From the NCBI RefSeq assembly GCF_003284725.1, contig NZ_PGTO01000006.1, positions 124,001 through 188,000 of the forward strand: DNA of 64,000 bases, in the 5' to 3' direction. Below the pieces are notes generated by a model that saw only the letters and a program-made list of their open reading frames with translations, had not been told where the DNA came from and did not search any database. The DNA comes from Paramagnetospirillum kuznetsovii. Lineage in GTDB: Bacteria; Pseudomonadota; Alphaproteobacteria; Rhodospirillales; Magnetospirillaceae. Below, piece by piece: positions 27,939 through 37,833 of the stretch; the stretch's first letter is position 1; each line of letters opens with the position of its first letter. A program made the translations under genes and the position numbers.

Positions 27939-28544
27939 ATGGACAACGATACCGAAGTGCCCACATCTCAAATTGAAAGCGCGGCCAAAGAGCTTTTTGA
28001 GGCACCCGCTGATCCATTAATTTTGGCCGTGCGAGGGCAGCTATTGATCGAGCATGTCTTAGACGAGCTTCTTTGCGAGGTGCTACGGGAATCGTCCAGG
28101 CAAAGTGTTATAGAGGCATCATTTTCACTAAAGTTAGATGTTGTAATATCGATGGGGTTGATGGGGCCTCAATGGAGAGACCTCTTTCGGTCCATAAACG
28201 CCATAAGAAATAAGTTCTCACATGATCCTTTTTACAGATTTGGGCGCAATCAGGCAAAAAAACTCACAAAAACACTTACGAAAGAGTTAAATGAGTACTA
28301 TTTTAAAGGCAGAGTGTCGCATGCAAATCCAGAAGTTGCACTTCAAGATATAATATGCTTGTGTTATACAATTGCTGGAGTGACCATTAGCAAGTTGAGG
28401 GATAATGCTGCCAGGCAGCATGTTGTTTCTGATCGCCTCAACAAATACTTCCAAGGGAAGAGTAGTGCGATAGCCGATCATCCCGACTTGGAGGAGGCTG
28501 TGGCAAGGAGCCGTAACGTAAGGGCTAAAAAGGGGACGTGGTAA
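27939..28544 (+). CDS. HEPN-like protein carried by the mini element
   Basis: A 201-residue, mainly helical protein with AT-rich codon use (many AGA, ATA, TTA) unlike its neighbours, a sign of transfer. It shows LILAVRGQLLIEHVLDELL, then a long helix, then INAIRNKFSHDPF, where Arg90-x4-His95 matches the R-x4-6-H motif of HEPN ribonucleases and of related MltR/DUF4145-like helical proteins. HEPN proteins often act as toxins or RNA-cutting defence effectors. No antitoxin or nucleotidyltransferase partner is encoded beside it. A CAGGAG site precedes ATG 27939. Assignment to HEPN rests on the motif and fold pattern only; a non-nuclease helical protein is possible. Confidence 0.6.
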   Translation: MDNDTEVPTSQIESAAKELFEAPADPLILAVRGQLLIEHVLDELLCEVLRESSRQSVIEASFSLKLDVVISMGLMGPQWRDLFRSINAIRNKFSHDPFYRFGRNQAKKLTKTLTKELNEYYFKGRVSHANPEVALQDIICLCYTIAGVTISKLRDNAARQHVVSDRLNKYFQGKSSAIADHPDLEEAVARSRNVRAKKGTW

Positions 28545-28682
28545 TGGAGGTTTCAGGAATAAACCTCCGCCTTCTTCGACAGATTGCCCTCAGGCAGGCG
28601 TCCAACCAAGAATATCAATGCTTTCGTTGGCACAGTACGCTTCCGGTTTCTTCGTGTTTGGCACACTGTTGGCACAAATGAC

Positions 28683-28704
28683 GAGGGCGGCATACGCCGC
28701 CCTC
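28683..28704. repeat. Inverted repeat at the right end of the element
   Basis: GAGGGCGGC and GCCGCCCTC form a 9-bp stem with an ATAC loop, 32 bases past the fumarase stop codon. There is an A-run on the plus-strand side and no U-run for fumarase. Confidence 0.5.
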
Positions 28705-28735
28705 AAAAATATCGGCCAACTTCAATAAGTTGACG

Positions 28736-30352
<1,617 letters not shown>

Positions 30353-30471
30353 GGCAGGCGACCTCTGCGCAGGAGAAACGGGTAGCGCCGCCCCACCCGT
30401 TCAGACGGTGGTCGGCGGCATCTGGTCAAACACCTTTTTGGGCGCAAGGTCAAGGGGTGGCGGCGAGACCG

Positions 30472-30969
30472 CTATTTCTTCCGGAAGCGATCCAGCGTCA
30501 CCACCTTGCCGTCGTTGCCATCCTTTGGGGCGTCCTTGGGCGGGGTGTCGGGGTTTTCGGCGGCGGGGGCCTCGAATTCGGGCTCCTCGTCCTCGTCTTC
30601 GTCGTCGTCATAGGGAATGGCCTGGAATTGCAGGCCGAACTTGGCCGAGGGATCGGCGAAGCCGCTGACGGCGGCGAAGGGGATGATCAGACGTTCCGGC
30701 TTGCCCGAGAAGGACAAGGTGACGCAGAATTTTTCCTCTTCCACCGACAGATCCCAGAACTGGTGCTGCAACACGATGGTCATCTCGTCGGGATGACGTG
30801 CCGTCAGGTGGCCGGGAATGGCCACGCCCGGGAAGTGGGTGCGGAAGGTGACGTAGAAGTGATGGTCGCCGGGAAGTCCTTGCGTGGCGGCAAACTCCAG
30901 CGCATCGCGGACCACGCCGCGCAACGCGTCTTCCACCATCTTGTCGTAGCGTAATTCTTCAACCGGCAT
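30472..30969 (-). CDS. sspB: SspB-type ClpXP adaptor protein
   Basis: A 165-residue protein of the alphaproteobacterial SspB family. The fold region has YDKMVEDALRGVVRDALEF, GLPGDHHFYVTF and DEMTIVLQHQFWDL, family blocks lining the ssrA-peptide groove. A long acidic, disordered linker (DDDEDEDEEPEFE) follows, and a C-terminal basic tail VVTLDRFRKK fits the ClpX-tethering motif. SspB brings ssrA-tagged proteins to the ClpXP protease. The gene lies directly downstream of ssrA on the same strand, putting the tagging RNA and the tag adaptor together. Confidence 0.93.
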   Translation of the reverse strand: MPVEELRYDKMVEDALRGVVRDALEFAATQGLPGDHHFYVTFRTHFPGVAIPGHLTARHPDEMTIVLQHQFWDLSVEEEKFCVTLSFSGKPERLIIPFAAVSGFADPSAKFGLQFQAIPYDDDEDEDEEPEFEAPAAENPDTPPKDAPKDGNDGKVVTLDRFRKK

Positions 30970-31029
30970 CAGCCAAAGCTTTCCTAGACCAAATCAGTGG
31001 GGGGCTTCTGTTGCCCGGTGCCCCCCGGA

Positions 31030-31262
31030 CCGCGCTTACAGCCTGTTAGGCGGCAGCGGCAAGTTCAACGTTGTCGTTGGCACTTGTTAGGGTTGACCCG
31101 ATAACGGTGGTATCATGCCGAACGCAAACCATGCCTTTACTGCGCACGTCGATCCTATTTCGCCCCCGAGGTTTCCGGCCGTCGGGCCTGAGCGTCTTGG
31201 TGGAGGCGCCGGGTACCGCCCCCGGGTCCGTAACGTCTATTCCACATGGCGTTTAGCGTCAT
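31030..31262 (-). ncRNA. ssrA: Two-piece (circularly permuted) tmRNA
   Basis: On the minus strand the acceptor piece comes first: a T-arm CCGGG/CCCGG with loop GGCGGTA, then CGCCTCCACCA ending at 31198. After a 30-base spacer the coding piece starts with GGGGGCG (31167), which pairs with CGCCTCC to close the acceptor stem, and continues with the conserved AGGATCGACG. The tag frame (31081-31046) reads ANDNVELAAAA then TAA. This permuted order is the alphaproteobacterial tmRNA form. A hairpin of GGGGGGC/GCCCCCC (30999-31026) follows. The outer boundaries are approximate. Confidence 0.9.
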
Positions 31263-31337
31263 AGTCGGTTGCCCGACACATCCAATATAAGGGGCCAAGA
31301 CGAGAAGCGCCAGCGGAGTCGTTCATATGCCTCAAAC

Positions 31338-31412
31338 GCCGGCGCGGGCATCCGCCCGCTTGGCTTTCGCGCCATTGGGCGCGGGCCCTCAATGGGCCAG
31401 TCGCTTCGCTCC
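31338..31412. repeat. Dispersed repeat, family D copy 2
   Basis: Contains CGCTTGGCTTTCGCGCC and GGGCCAGTCGCTTCGCTCC, related to the segment at 6451-6550. It occupies most of the space between ssrA and thyA. Confidence 0.55.
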
Positions 31413-31485
31413 GGGGGGGCACCATCGTCATGACTCCGGGTGTCGCTTGCGCTAGAGTGCGGTCGTCAGGAACGGAGCAAGCCCG

Positions 31486-32280
31486 GTGATTCAGTATCTC
31501 GAACTGTTGCAACGCATCCGCCGCGAAGGCGTCGTCAAGACCGACCGCACCGGCACCGGCACCACCTCGGTGTTCGGCCATCAGATGCGCTTCGACCTGT
31601 CGCGGGGCTTTCCCCTGGTGACCACCAAGAAGCTTCACACCCGTTCCATCTTCGTCGAGCTGCTGTGGTTCCTGCGCGGCGACACCAATATCGCCTGGCT
31701 CAAGGACAACAAGGTGTCCATCTGGGACGAATGGGCCGACGCCAATGGCGATCTGGGGCCGGTCTACGGCAAGCAGTGGCGGTCCTGGGCCTGCCCCGAC
31801 GGCCGCGTCATCGACCAGATTTCCCAGGTGGTGGAGATGATCCGGAAATCGCCGGATTCACGCCGCCTGATCGTGTCGGCCTGGAACCCGGCGGATGTGG
31901 ACCGCATGGCGTTGCCGCCCTGCCATTGCCTGTTCCAATTCTACGTGGCCGACGGGCGGTTATCGTGCCAGCTTTACCAGCGTTCGGCCGACGTGTTCCT
32001 CGGAGTGCCATTCAACATCGCCTCCTATGCCCTGCTGACCCATATGATGGCGCAGGTGACGGGCTTGCAGCCGGGCGAGTTCGTCCACACCTTCGGAGAT
32101 GCCCATCTCTATTCCAACCACATGGAGCAGGCCGAATTGCAGCTGTCGCGCCAGCCCATGGCCCTGCCCCGATTGACGCTCAATCCGGACGTGACGGACC
32201 TGTTCGCCTTCACCATGGACGACATCAAGGTCGAGGGTTACCAGTCCCATCCCCATATCGCCGCGCCGGTGGCGGTATGA
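31486..32280 (+). CDS. thyA: Thymidylate synthase
   Basis: A 264-residue ThyA that makes dTMP from dUMP with methylene-tetrahydrofolate, releasing dihydrofolate. Start block [42 protein letters not shown], and the catalytic Cys in [12 protein letters not shown] followed by [19 protein letters not shown] are all standard. The start codon is GTG at 31486, which matches the usual N terminus. Its stop overlaps the folA start (ATGA), so the enzyme that makes dihydrofolate and the enzyme that recycles it are translationally coupled. Confidence 0.97.
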   Translation: MIQYLELLQRIRREGVVKTDRTGTGTTSVFGHQMRFDLSRGFPLVTTKKLHTRSIFVELLWFLRGDTNIAWLKDNKVSIWDEWADANGDLGPVYGKQWRSWACPDGRVIDQISQVVEMIRKSPDSRRLIVSAWNPADVDRMALPPCHCLFQFYVADGRLSCQLYQRSADVFLGVPFNIASYALLTHMMAQVTGLQPGEFVHTFGDAHLYSNHMEQAELQLSRQPMALPRLTLNPDVTDLFAFTMDDIKVEGYQSHPHIAAPVAV

Positions 32281-32771
32281 CCAAACCGGTCGCCCTGATC
32301 GTCGCGGTGGCCGCCAATGGGGTCATCGGCCGGGACAACGCGCTGCCCTGGCATATCCCGGAAGACCTGAAATGGTTCAAGCGCAACACGCTGGGCAAGC
32401 CGGTGATCATGGGGCGCAAGACCTGGGAGTCCATCGGTCGGCCGCTGCCGGGGCGCCCCAATATCGTGGTGACGCGGCAGAAGGACTGGAGCGCCGACGG
32501 CGCCCATGCCGTCCATTCCCTGGATGAGGCCCTGGCATTGGCCGAACGCCTTGCCCCCGACGCCGCCGAGTTGATGGTGATCGGTGGCTCGGCTCTGTTC
32601 GCCGAGGCGCTTGACCGCTGCTCCCGCTTCTATCTGACCGAGGTCAGGCGGGCCTATGACGGCGATGTCTATTTTCCCCCGGTGGATTCAGCTCTCTGGC
32701 ACGAAGTCAGCCGAGAAGCCCATGACGGCGATCCCGCCTTTGACTTCGTGATTCTTGAACGGGTGACATGA
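32277..32771 (+). CDS. folA: Dihydrofolate reductase
   Basis: A 164-residue DHFR that reduces dihydrofolate to tetrahydrofolate with NADPH. Recognised by [28 protein letters not shown] (with the active-site acid in PEDLKWF), [21 protein letters not shown] and [12 protein letters not shown]. It starts within the last codons of thyA (ATGA overlap) and its own stop overlaps the sppA start by the same arrangement. Coupling to thyA fits their linked reactions. Confidence 0.97.
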   Translation: MTKPVALIVAVAANGVIGRDNALPWHIPEDLKWFKRNTLGKPVIMGRKTWESIGRPLPGRPNIVVTRQKDWSADGAHAVHSLDEALALAERLAPDAAELMVIGGSALFAEALDRCSRFYLTEVRRAYDGDVYFPPVDSALWHEVSREAHDGDPAFDFVILERVT

Positions 32772-34546
32772 TGCGCCGCCTTGGCCGATATCTGATGATC
32801 GTTCTGGCCGGGATCGGCCTGTTGTCGCTGGCGACGCTGGGGCTCGGCATGTGGCTGGCCATGCATCTTTCGCCCCGCACCGAGCATGATCTGCCCAAGC
32901 ACGCCGTGCTGACCATGGATTTGGAAGCCAAGTTCCACGCCGTCGCCGATGGCGATCCGCTGGCGGTCCTGGCGGGCGAGAAGTCCTACGAGCTGCGTCA
33001 GGTGATCGACGCCCTCGACCATGCCGCCGCCGATGAGGGCGTCAAGGGCGTGTTCGCCACCATGGGGCACGCTTCGCTGGGGCTCGGCGATGTCCAGGAG
33101 CTGCGCGACGCGGTGACGCGGTTCCGCGCCTCGGGCAAGCCCGCGGTGCTGTTCGCCGAGACGGTGGGCGAGGGCGGCAGCGGCACCTTGGACACCTACC
33201 TGTCCTCTGCCTTCTCGGAAATCTGGCTGCAGCCCTCGGGTGACGTCGGGCTGACCGGTCTGATGGCGGAAAGCCCGTTCCTCAAGGGCACCCTCGATCT
33301 GCTGGGGATCAAGCCGCAGTTTTTTGGCCGCCACGAATACAAGTCCGCCATCGACATGTTCGGCGAGACCGGCTTCACCCCGGCGCATCGTGAAAATCTG
33401 GGACGTCTGCTGGATTCGCTGAACGAGCAACTGACGGCGGGCATCGCCGCCGGGCGCAAGCTGCCGCCCGATGCGGCGGCGGCGCTGATGGGCAAGGGGC
33501 CGTTCCTGCCCCATGAGGCCAAGGCCGCCGGGCTGATCGACCGGATCGGGTATCGCGACGAGGCGATCAAGTCCCTGATCGGCGATCCCAAGGACAAGGC
33601 CAACGGCGCCGAGGAACTGGACATCGCCGACTACGCCGCCCATCTGGCCGACCCAAAGGGAACCAAGGTCGCCCTGATCCAGGGCATCGGCGGCATCCAT
33701 CGCGGCGAATCCCATCACGGCTTCGATTCCGAACCCGACTTCGGCGCCCAGACCATCGCCGAGGCGATGCGCGACGCCGTCGATGACGAATCCGTCAAGG
33801 CCATCCTGTTCCGGGTGGACAGTCCCGGCGGCTCCTATACCGCGTCCGACACTGTCTGGCACGAGGTCAGCCGCGCCAAGGCGGCGGGCAAGCCGGTGGT
33901 GGTCTCCATGGGCAACACGGCGGCGTCGGGCGGCTATTTCGTCGCCATGGCGGCCGACCGCATCGTCGCCCAGCCCGGCACCGTGACCGGCTCCATCGGC
34001 GTCTTCACCGGCAAGATGGTGCTGGAGGAGTTCTGGAAGAAGCTGGGCATCAGCTGGGACGAGATGCATCGCGGCGACAACGCCGCCATCTGGAGCGCCA
34101 ACCACCCGTTCAGCCCGGAGGCCAAGGCCCGCATCGACGCGCTGCTCGATCACATCTATGCCGATTTCACCGGCAAGGCGGGCGAGGGTCGCAAGCTGTC
34201 GCCGGAAAAGATGGATCAGGTGGCGCGCGGCCGCATCTGGACCGGGGCGGATGCCAAGACCTTGGGGCTGGTGGACCAGCTCGGTGGTTGGTTCGAGGCC
34301 AAGGCTGTCCTGCGCGAGGTGGCGGGGCTGAAGCCCGACGACGATCTGCAACTGGTCGCCTATCCCCGTCCTCGCAAGGTGTGGGAGATGCTGGCCGACG
34401 CCATGGCCGGCGGCAGCGTCGCCGAGCGGCGTCAACTGGCGGCGCTGGCCCGCGCCGCCTCGGTGCTGGAACCGTTGCTGTCGCGCCTTTCCGCCGCATC
34501 CGATCCCGCCGTCCTGAAGATGGCGCCGCTCGGAGGCGTCAAGTGA
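32768..34546 (+). CDS. sppA: Signal peptide peptidase SppA, long form
   Basis: A 592-residue membrane-bound serine protease of the long (67K) SppA type with tandem domains. One N-terminal TM (about 6-30) is present. The catalytic Lys is in GRHEYKSAIDMF in the first half and the nucleophile Ser in NTAASGGYFVAMAADRIVAQPGTVTGSIGV in the second half, as in E. coli SppA. It degrades cleaved signal peptides in the membrane. Start ATG 32768 overlaps the folA stop (ATGA), and its end overlaps the next gene (GTGA), so it is locked into the thyA-folA operon. Confidence 0.95.
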   Translation: MMRRLGRYLMIVLAGIGLLSLATLGLGMWLAMHLSPRTEHDLPKHAVLTMDLEAKFHAVADGDPLAVLAGEKSYELRQVIDALDHAAADEGVKGVFATMGHASLGLGDVQELRDAVTRFRASGKPAVLFAETVGEGGSGTLDTYLSSAFSEIWLQPSGDVGLTGLMAESPFLKGTLDLLGIKPQFFGRHEYKSAIDMFGETGFTPAHRENLGRLLDSLNEQLTAGIAAGRKLPPDAAAALMGKGPFLPHEAKAAGLIDRIGYRDEAIKSLIGDPKDKANGAEELDIADYAAHLADPKGTKVALIQGIGGIHRGESHHGFDSEPDFGAQTIAEAMRDAVDDESVKAILFRVDSPGGSYTASDTVWHEVSRAKAAGKPVVVSMGNTAASGGYFVAMAADRIVAQPGTVTGSIGVFTGKMVLEEFWKKLGISWDEMHRGDNAAIWSANHPFSPEAKARIDALLDHIYADFTGKAGEGRKLSPEKMDQVARGRIWTGADAKTLGLVDQLGGWFEAKAVLREVAGLKPDDDLQLVAYPRPRKVWEMLADAMAGGSVAERRQLAALARAASVLEPLLSRLSAASDPAVLKMAPLGGVK

Positions 34547-35283
34547 CGGCGGCGGTCAAAAGCGTCGTCGTCACCGGCGCCAGCCGGGGCATCGGCCATG
34601 CCATCGCCCGGCGGTTCCTGGCGGAAGGCTGGCGGGTGATCACCTGCGCGCGGGCCGACGTGCCCAAGGAATGCATGATCGACCGCAACTGGGCCAAGCA
34701 TATCGTCGCCGACCTGTCCGATCCTGGCAGCGCCGAGGCTTTTGTCGCCAGGGCCAATGACGTCCTGGGCGACGCTCCGCTGCACGCCCTGATCAACAAT
34801 GCGGGCGTCAGTCCCAAGACCCCGTACAAGGAACGTCTCGGTGTCCTGAACGGCTCCATCGACGGCTGGAAGGAAGTGTTCGAGCTGAACTTCTACGCGC
34901 CTTTGCGGCTGGCCCGCGGCTTCGCCTCGGCGCTTCATCGCGGCAAGGGCGCCATCGTCAATATCACCTCCATCGCAGGCCACTATGTGCATCCCTTCGC
35001 GGGGTCGGCCTATTCCACCTCCAAGGCGGCGCTGTCGGGCCTGACCCGCGAGATGGCGGCAGAGATGGCGCAATTGGGCATCCGGGTCAACGCGGTGGCG
35101 CCCGGCGAAATCCGCACCGAGATGATCTCGGCGGAATACGAGGCGCTGGTGCCGCGCATTCCGCTGGAACGCATGGGAACCACCGACGACGTGGCGGGAA
35201 CCGTGTTCCGTTTGTGCGGCCCGGACTTCGACTATGTCACCGGAACCGAGGTCTTCGTTACCGGCGGGCAGCACCTTTATTAG
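34543..35283 (+). CDS. Short-chain dehydrogenase/reductase
   Basis: A 246-residue SDR of the classical type. It has the cofactor loop TGASRGIGHAIA, NNAG at about residue 87, the catalytic Ser in NITSIAGHY, and the YSTSKAAL Tyr-x3-Lys pair. The C-terminal GTEVFVTGGQHLY is typical. The substrate cannot be told. Arg-rich CARAD after the second strand suggests NADP preference, a weak inference. GTG 34543 has a CGGAGG site and overlaps the sppA stop. It is the last gene of the operon; its stop interleaves with that of the convergent unknown gene. Confidence 0.92.
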   Translation: MTAAVKSVVVTGASRGIGHAIARRFLAEGWRVITCARADVPKECMIDRNWAKHIVADLSDPGSAEAFVARANDVLGDAPLHALINNAGVSPKTPYKERLGVLNGSIDGWKEVFELNFYAPLRLARGFASALHRGKGAIVNITSIAGHYVHPFAGSAYSTSKAALSGLTREMAAEMAQLGIRVNAVAPGEIRTEMISAEYEALVPRIPLERMGTTDDVAGTVFRLCGPDFDYVTGTEVFVTGGQHLY

Positions 35284-36527
35284 GTCACCGCCGCCTGGGG
35301 GGCTTTTTTGACATTGGCGAACATCTTGGTGATAAAGGCGACCAGGGCGGCCAGATCGGTGTTCTGGTCGATTCCGGCCGCCTTGGCGCGTTCGATGAAC
35401 TTGCCGACATAATCCAGATTGCCGGGCACGCCGAACGAGCGGCGGAACATATCCTCGCCCAGGGCGCTGAACAGGGTGATGGTGGTCACCGCCAACTGAT
35501 CGGTGCGCAGTCCCAAATCACCCACCAGCAATTTGGCGGGCAGGCCGCCCATTTCCGACAGCAGGCCGGTGATGCGCACGGTCTGCTCGGCATTGGGCAA
35601 CACGCCGCGCACCGTCGGGTCCAGCAGGATCATGGTGAAGGCGGCGCCGCGCAGCCGCTTCTGATCGGGGGTCAGCACGTCTTGCAACTTGGCGCGCCGG
35701 TCCGAGGTCTGGGCGGCCGGTCTGGCGCCTTCGGGGGCCGCGGCCATGCGGGATGGATCGTTTGCGGCGGTTCCCGACGGGGAAAGGCCGATGGGCTTGC
35801 CCTTCTCCGCCGCCTTGGCCGCCTCGGCGCGGGCCTTGGGCGACAGCAAGAAGGTGGGAATGGCTTCCGGCAGGGTCGATGGGACCGGCAATTCCTTGGG
35901 ATTGTCGCGCAGGCGGCGGATATCTTCCGGAACCTTGTAATCGAGGATGCGGCTGCCCAGTCGGCGCACCATCTGGGGCGACAGGGTGGAGTATTCCGGC
36001 ACCAGCGGAACCTGCCAGTCGTGCAGCAGGTGTTCCTTGAACGCCTCGTAGAGTACCTCGCCCCGGCCACGGCTTTTGGTCGGCATCGCTTGATTGGCGG
36101 CGAACAGCCTGACGAGGCGATCCATCAATCCCTTGGATTCCGGCTTGGCCTTCTTGCGTCCGGCGTGCAGAGTTCTGGACTCGCCGTCCAAGCGCTTGCG
36201 GAAGTGGCGCTTGGCGTGGGTGCGGACCACCATGGCCACCACGTCTTCCAAGCTGCGGCCACAGGCCAGCAAGGCGTTGGCCTCCTCCACCGGCACATTG
36301 TGCTGGTCCACCAGCAGGCTTGCGAATTTATCGGTGTTGGCGTGGAAAGCCTTGAAGCATCGTTCCAGCAGGTCCGGATTGTCGAGCACATGTTCCAGCA
36401 CCCCCCGCCGGGGCAGCTTCTTCAGTTCTGGAACCAACTGGGCCATGGCCTCCGCGACCGGGCCCTCCAGGGTCAGGTTGATACGGCGGACGATCTCTGC
36501 GTTGGAATCAGAAGGGACTCGCGCCAT
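35280..36527 (-). CDS. Protein of unrecognised family, paralogue 2 of a tandem pair
   Basis: A 415-residue soluble protein without a family I can name. It opens with RINLTLEGPVAEAMAQLVPELKKLPRRG, has ACGRSLEDVVAMVVRTHAKRHFRKRL (about 90-115), a LYEAFKEHLLHDWQVPLVPEY block (about 160-180), a Pro/Ala-rich variable middle, and a C-terminal helical half with LQDVLTPDQKRLRGAAFTMILLDPTVRGVLPNAEQTVRI. The upstream neighbour at 36600 is clearly related in all four blocks, so the pair arose by tandem duplication. Start ATG 36527; TTG one codon earlier is possible. Basic HxKRHFRK resembles a nucleic-acid or lipid contact, a guess only. Confidence 0.7.
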   Translation of the reverse strand: MARVPSDSNAEIVRRINLTLEGPVAEAMAQLVPELKKLPRRGVLEHVLDNPDLLERCFKAFHANTDKFASLLVDQHNVPVEEANALLACGRSLEDVVAMVVRTHAKRHFRKRLDGESRTLHAGRKKAKPESKGLMDRLVRLFAANQAMPTKSRGRGEVLYEAFKEHLLHDWQVPLVPEYSTLSPQMVRRLGSRILDYKVPEDIRRLRDNPKELPVPSTLPEAIPTFLLSPKARAEAAKAAEKGKPIGLSPSGTAANDPSRMAAAPEGARPAAQTSDRRAKLQDVLTPDQKRLRGAAFTMILLDPTVRGVLPNAEQTVRITGLLSEMGGLPAKLLVGDLGLRTDQLAVTTITLFSALGEDMFRRSFGVPGNLDYVGKFIERAKAAGIDQNTDLAALVAFITKMFANVKKAPQAAVT

Positions 36528-36599
36528 CAAGGGGTCCGTTGTTTTCGGCTTGCCTAAAGAAGGTAGGCACTTTGGGCGGAAAACCCAACCCTACTGAAG

Positions 36600-37691
36600 T
36601 CAGTCCCGTCGCGAACGATGACCGAACCGGGCGAAAACGCCCCGCATGAAGATCGCGCAGTCCAAGACATCCGATCCCGGACCCAGGCCCCGGATACGGG
36701 CGCGATCAACGATGCGCGACACCAGTTCCGGGTCGGCGCGCAGTCCGAACAACCGTCCGAATACCGTGCTGCCGATACTGTCGTGGGCGATCATCAGCAT
36801 GACCGCCAGTTGATCCTTTCGCAGGCCCAACCCTTCCACCAAGGTGGCGGCGGGAATCCCGCCGACGCCGCGCAGCACGTCGCCGATCTTGACGATCTGA
36901 TCGGCATTGGGCAGGGCGGCGCGAACCTCGGGGTCCAGCAGAACCTGATTGAAGGCCTCGGTGCGCAGGCGCATATGATCGGGACTGAGAATTTCATCCA
37001 GCGAGGCGGTCCTGGGATCGACCGGCGAGGATGACACGGTGGGCTGCGTCGCCATGGGCGCCACCGCAAGCATGGGGGGCGGGGCCATGCCGGCGGTGCC
37101 GACCGCGACCTCGGGCCGCATGACCGGCGCGTCGGGATCGGCGATCAGGCGGGCAAGGGCTTCCGGCTCGCGGGCGTCAAGCAGCTTGGCGCCGACCCGG
37201 CGAACCAGAGCGGGCGCCATTTCCGCATAGGCCGGGACCAGTGGCACCTGCCATTCGTGCAAAAGATAGGCCTTGATGGCGTCGTAGAGTTCGTCCGCCT
37301 CGCTGCGCGGCGGCGCCTGAACCGGTTCCGGCTTGGCGGCGGGCAGGATGGCGCGGCGGAAATAACGCTTGGCGGCGGTGCGCACCACCATGGCGATGAC
37401 CTCGGACAGGGTGCGACCGCATGACAGCGGCACATTGTCCTCGGTCACCGGGCGGCGCCGTTCGTCCACGACAACATAGCGGAAGCGGGCGCGTTCGCGG
37501 CGGAAGATCTCGAAGCAGCGGGTCAGCAGGCCCAGGTCGTCGAGCGTGCGGTCATAGGCTTGGTCGCGCGGCAGTGCCTTCAGCTCCGGCAGGAACTGAC
37601 CGAGGATATCGACGACCGGGCCCTGAAGGGTGCCGTTGATCCGAAAGACCGCCGTGGCGGTATCGGTCATGGTATTGGCACTTGCTCCCAC
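36600..37691 (-). CDS. Protein of unrecognised family, paralogue 1 of a tandem pair
   Basis: A 363-residue paralogue of the downstream gene. Matching blocks are FRINGTLQGPVVDILGQFLPELKALPRD, SCGRTLSEVIAMVVRTAAKRYFRRAIL, LYDAIKAYLLHEWQVPLVPAY and LDEILSPDHMRLRTEAFNQVLLDPEVRAALPNADQIVKI, in the same order. The middle linker is shorter and Pro/Met-rich. Both copies end in helices with LGLRKDQLAV/LGLRTDQLAV and a final FIMRGVF/FITKMF-like motif. GTG 37691 is taken as the start since AAAGGAG lies at good spacing; ATG 37670 has no site. The 72-base gap suggests one operon. Function is unknown. Confidence 0.7.
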   Translation of the reverse strand: MGASANTMTDTATAVFRINGTLQGPVVDILGQFLPELKALPRDQAYDRTLDDLGLLTRCFEIFRRERARFRYVVVDERRRPVTEDNVPLSCGRTLSEVIAMVVRTAAKRYFRRAILPAAKPEPVQAPPRSEADELYDAIKAYLLHEWQVPLVPAYAEMAPALVRRVGAKLLDAREPEALARLIADPDAPVMRPEVAVGTAGMAPPPMLAVAPMATQPTVSSSPVDPRTASLDEILSPDHMRLRTEAFNQVLLDPEVRAALPNADQIVKIGDVLRGVGGIPAATLVEGLGLRKDQLAVMLMIAHDSIGSTVFGRLFGLRADPELVSRIVDRARIRGLGPGSDVLDCAIFMRGVFARFGHRSRRD

Positions 37692-37833
37692 GACCGGCTC
37701 CTTTCAGGCTGAGATGAATAGCTGCTCATATACCAATACCCCAAGAACCCTAGGGTCTGGTAGGTCTATTGGCATAATATGCGAAGTTGCACGGAGTTAC
37801 TGTGATCGCCCTCACACAACGCGGACTATTTTG

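Noticed and set aside
28683-28704. Rho-independent terminator for fumarase
   Set aside because: The stem is strong but the fumarase strand has no U-run after it. Recorded as an inverted repeat only.
31071-31256. Plus-strand open frame across the ssrA region
   Set aside because: It overlaps the tmRNA, which has acceptor stem, T-arm, CCA and tag frame on the other strand.
37747-37756. Palindrome ACCCTAGGGT upstream of the paralogue pair
   Set aside because: Ten bases only and no supporting context; too short to call a site.
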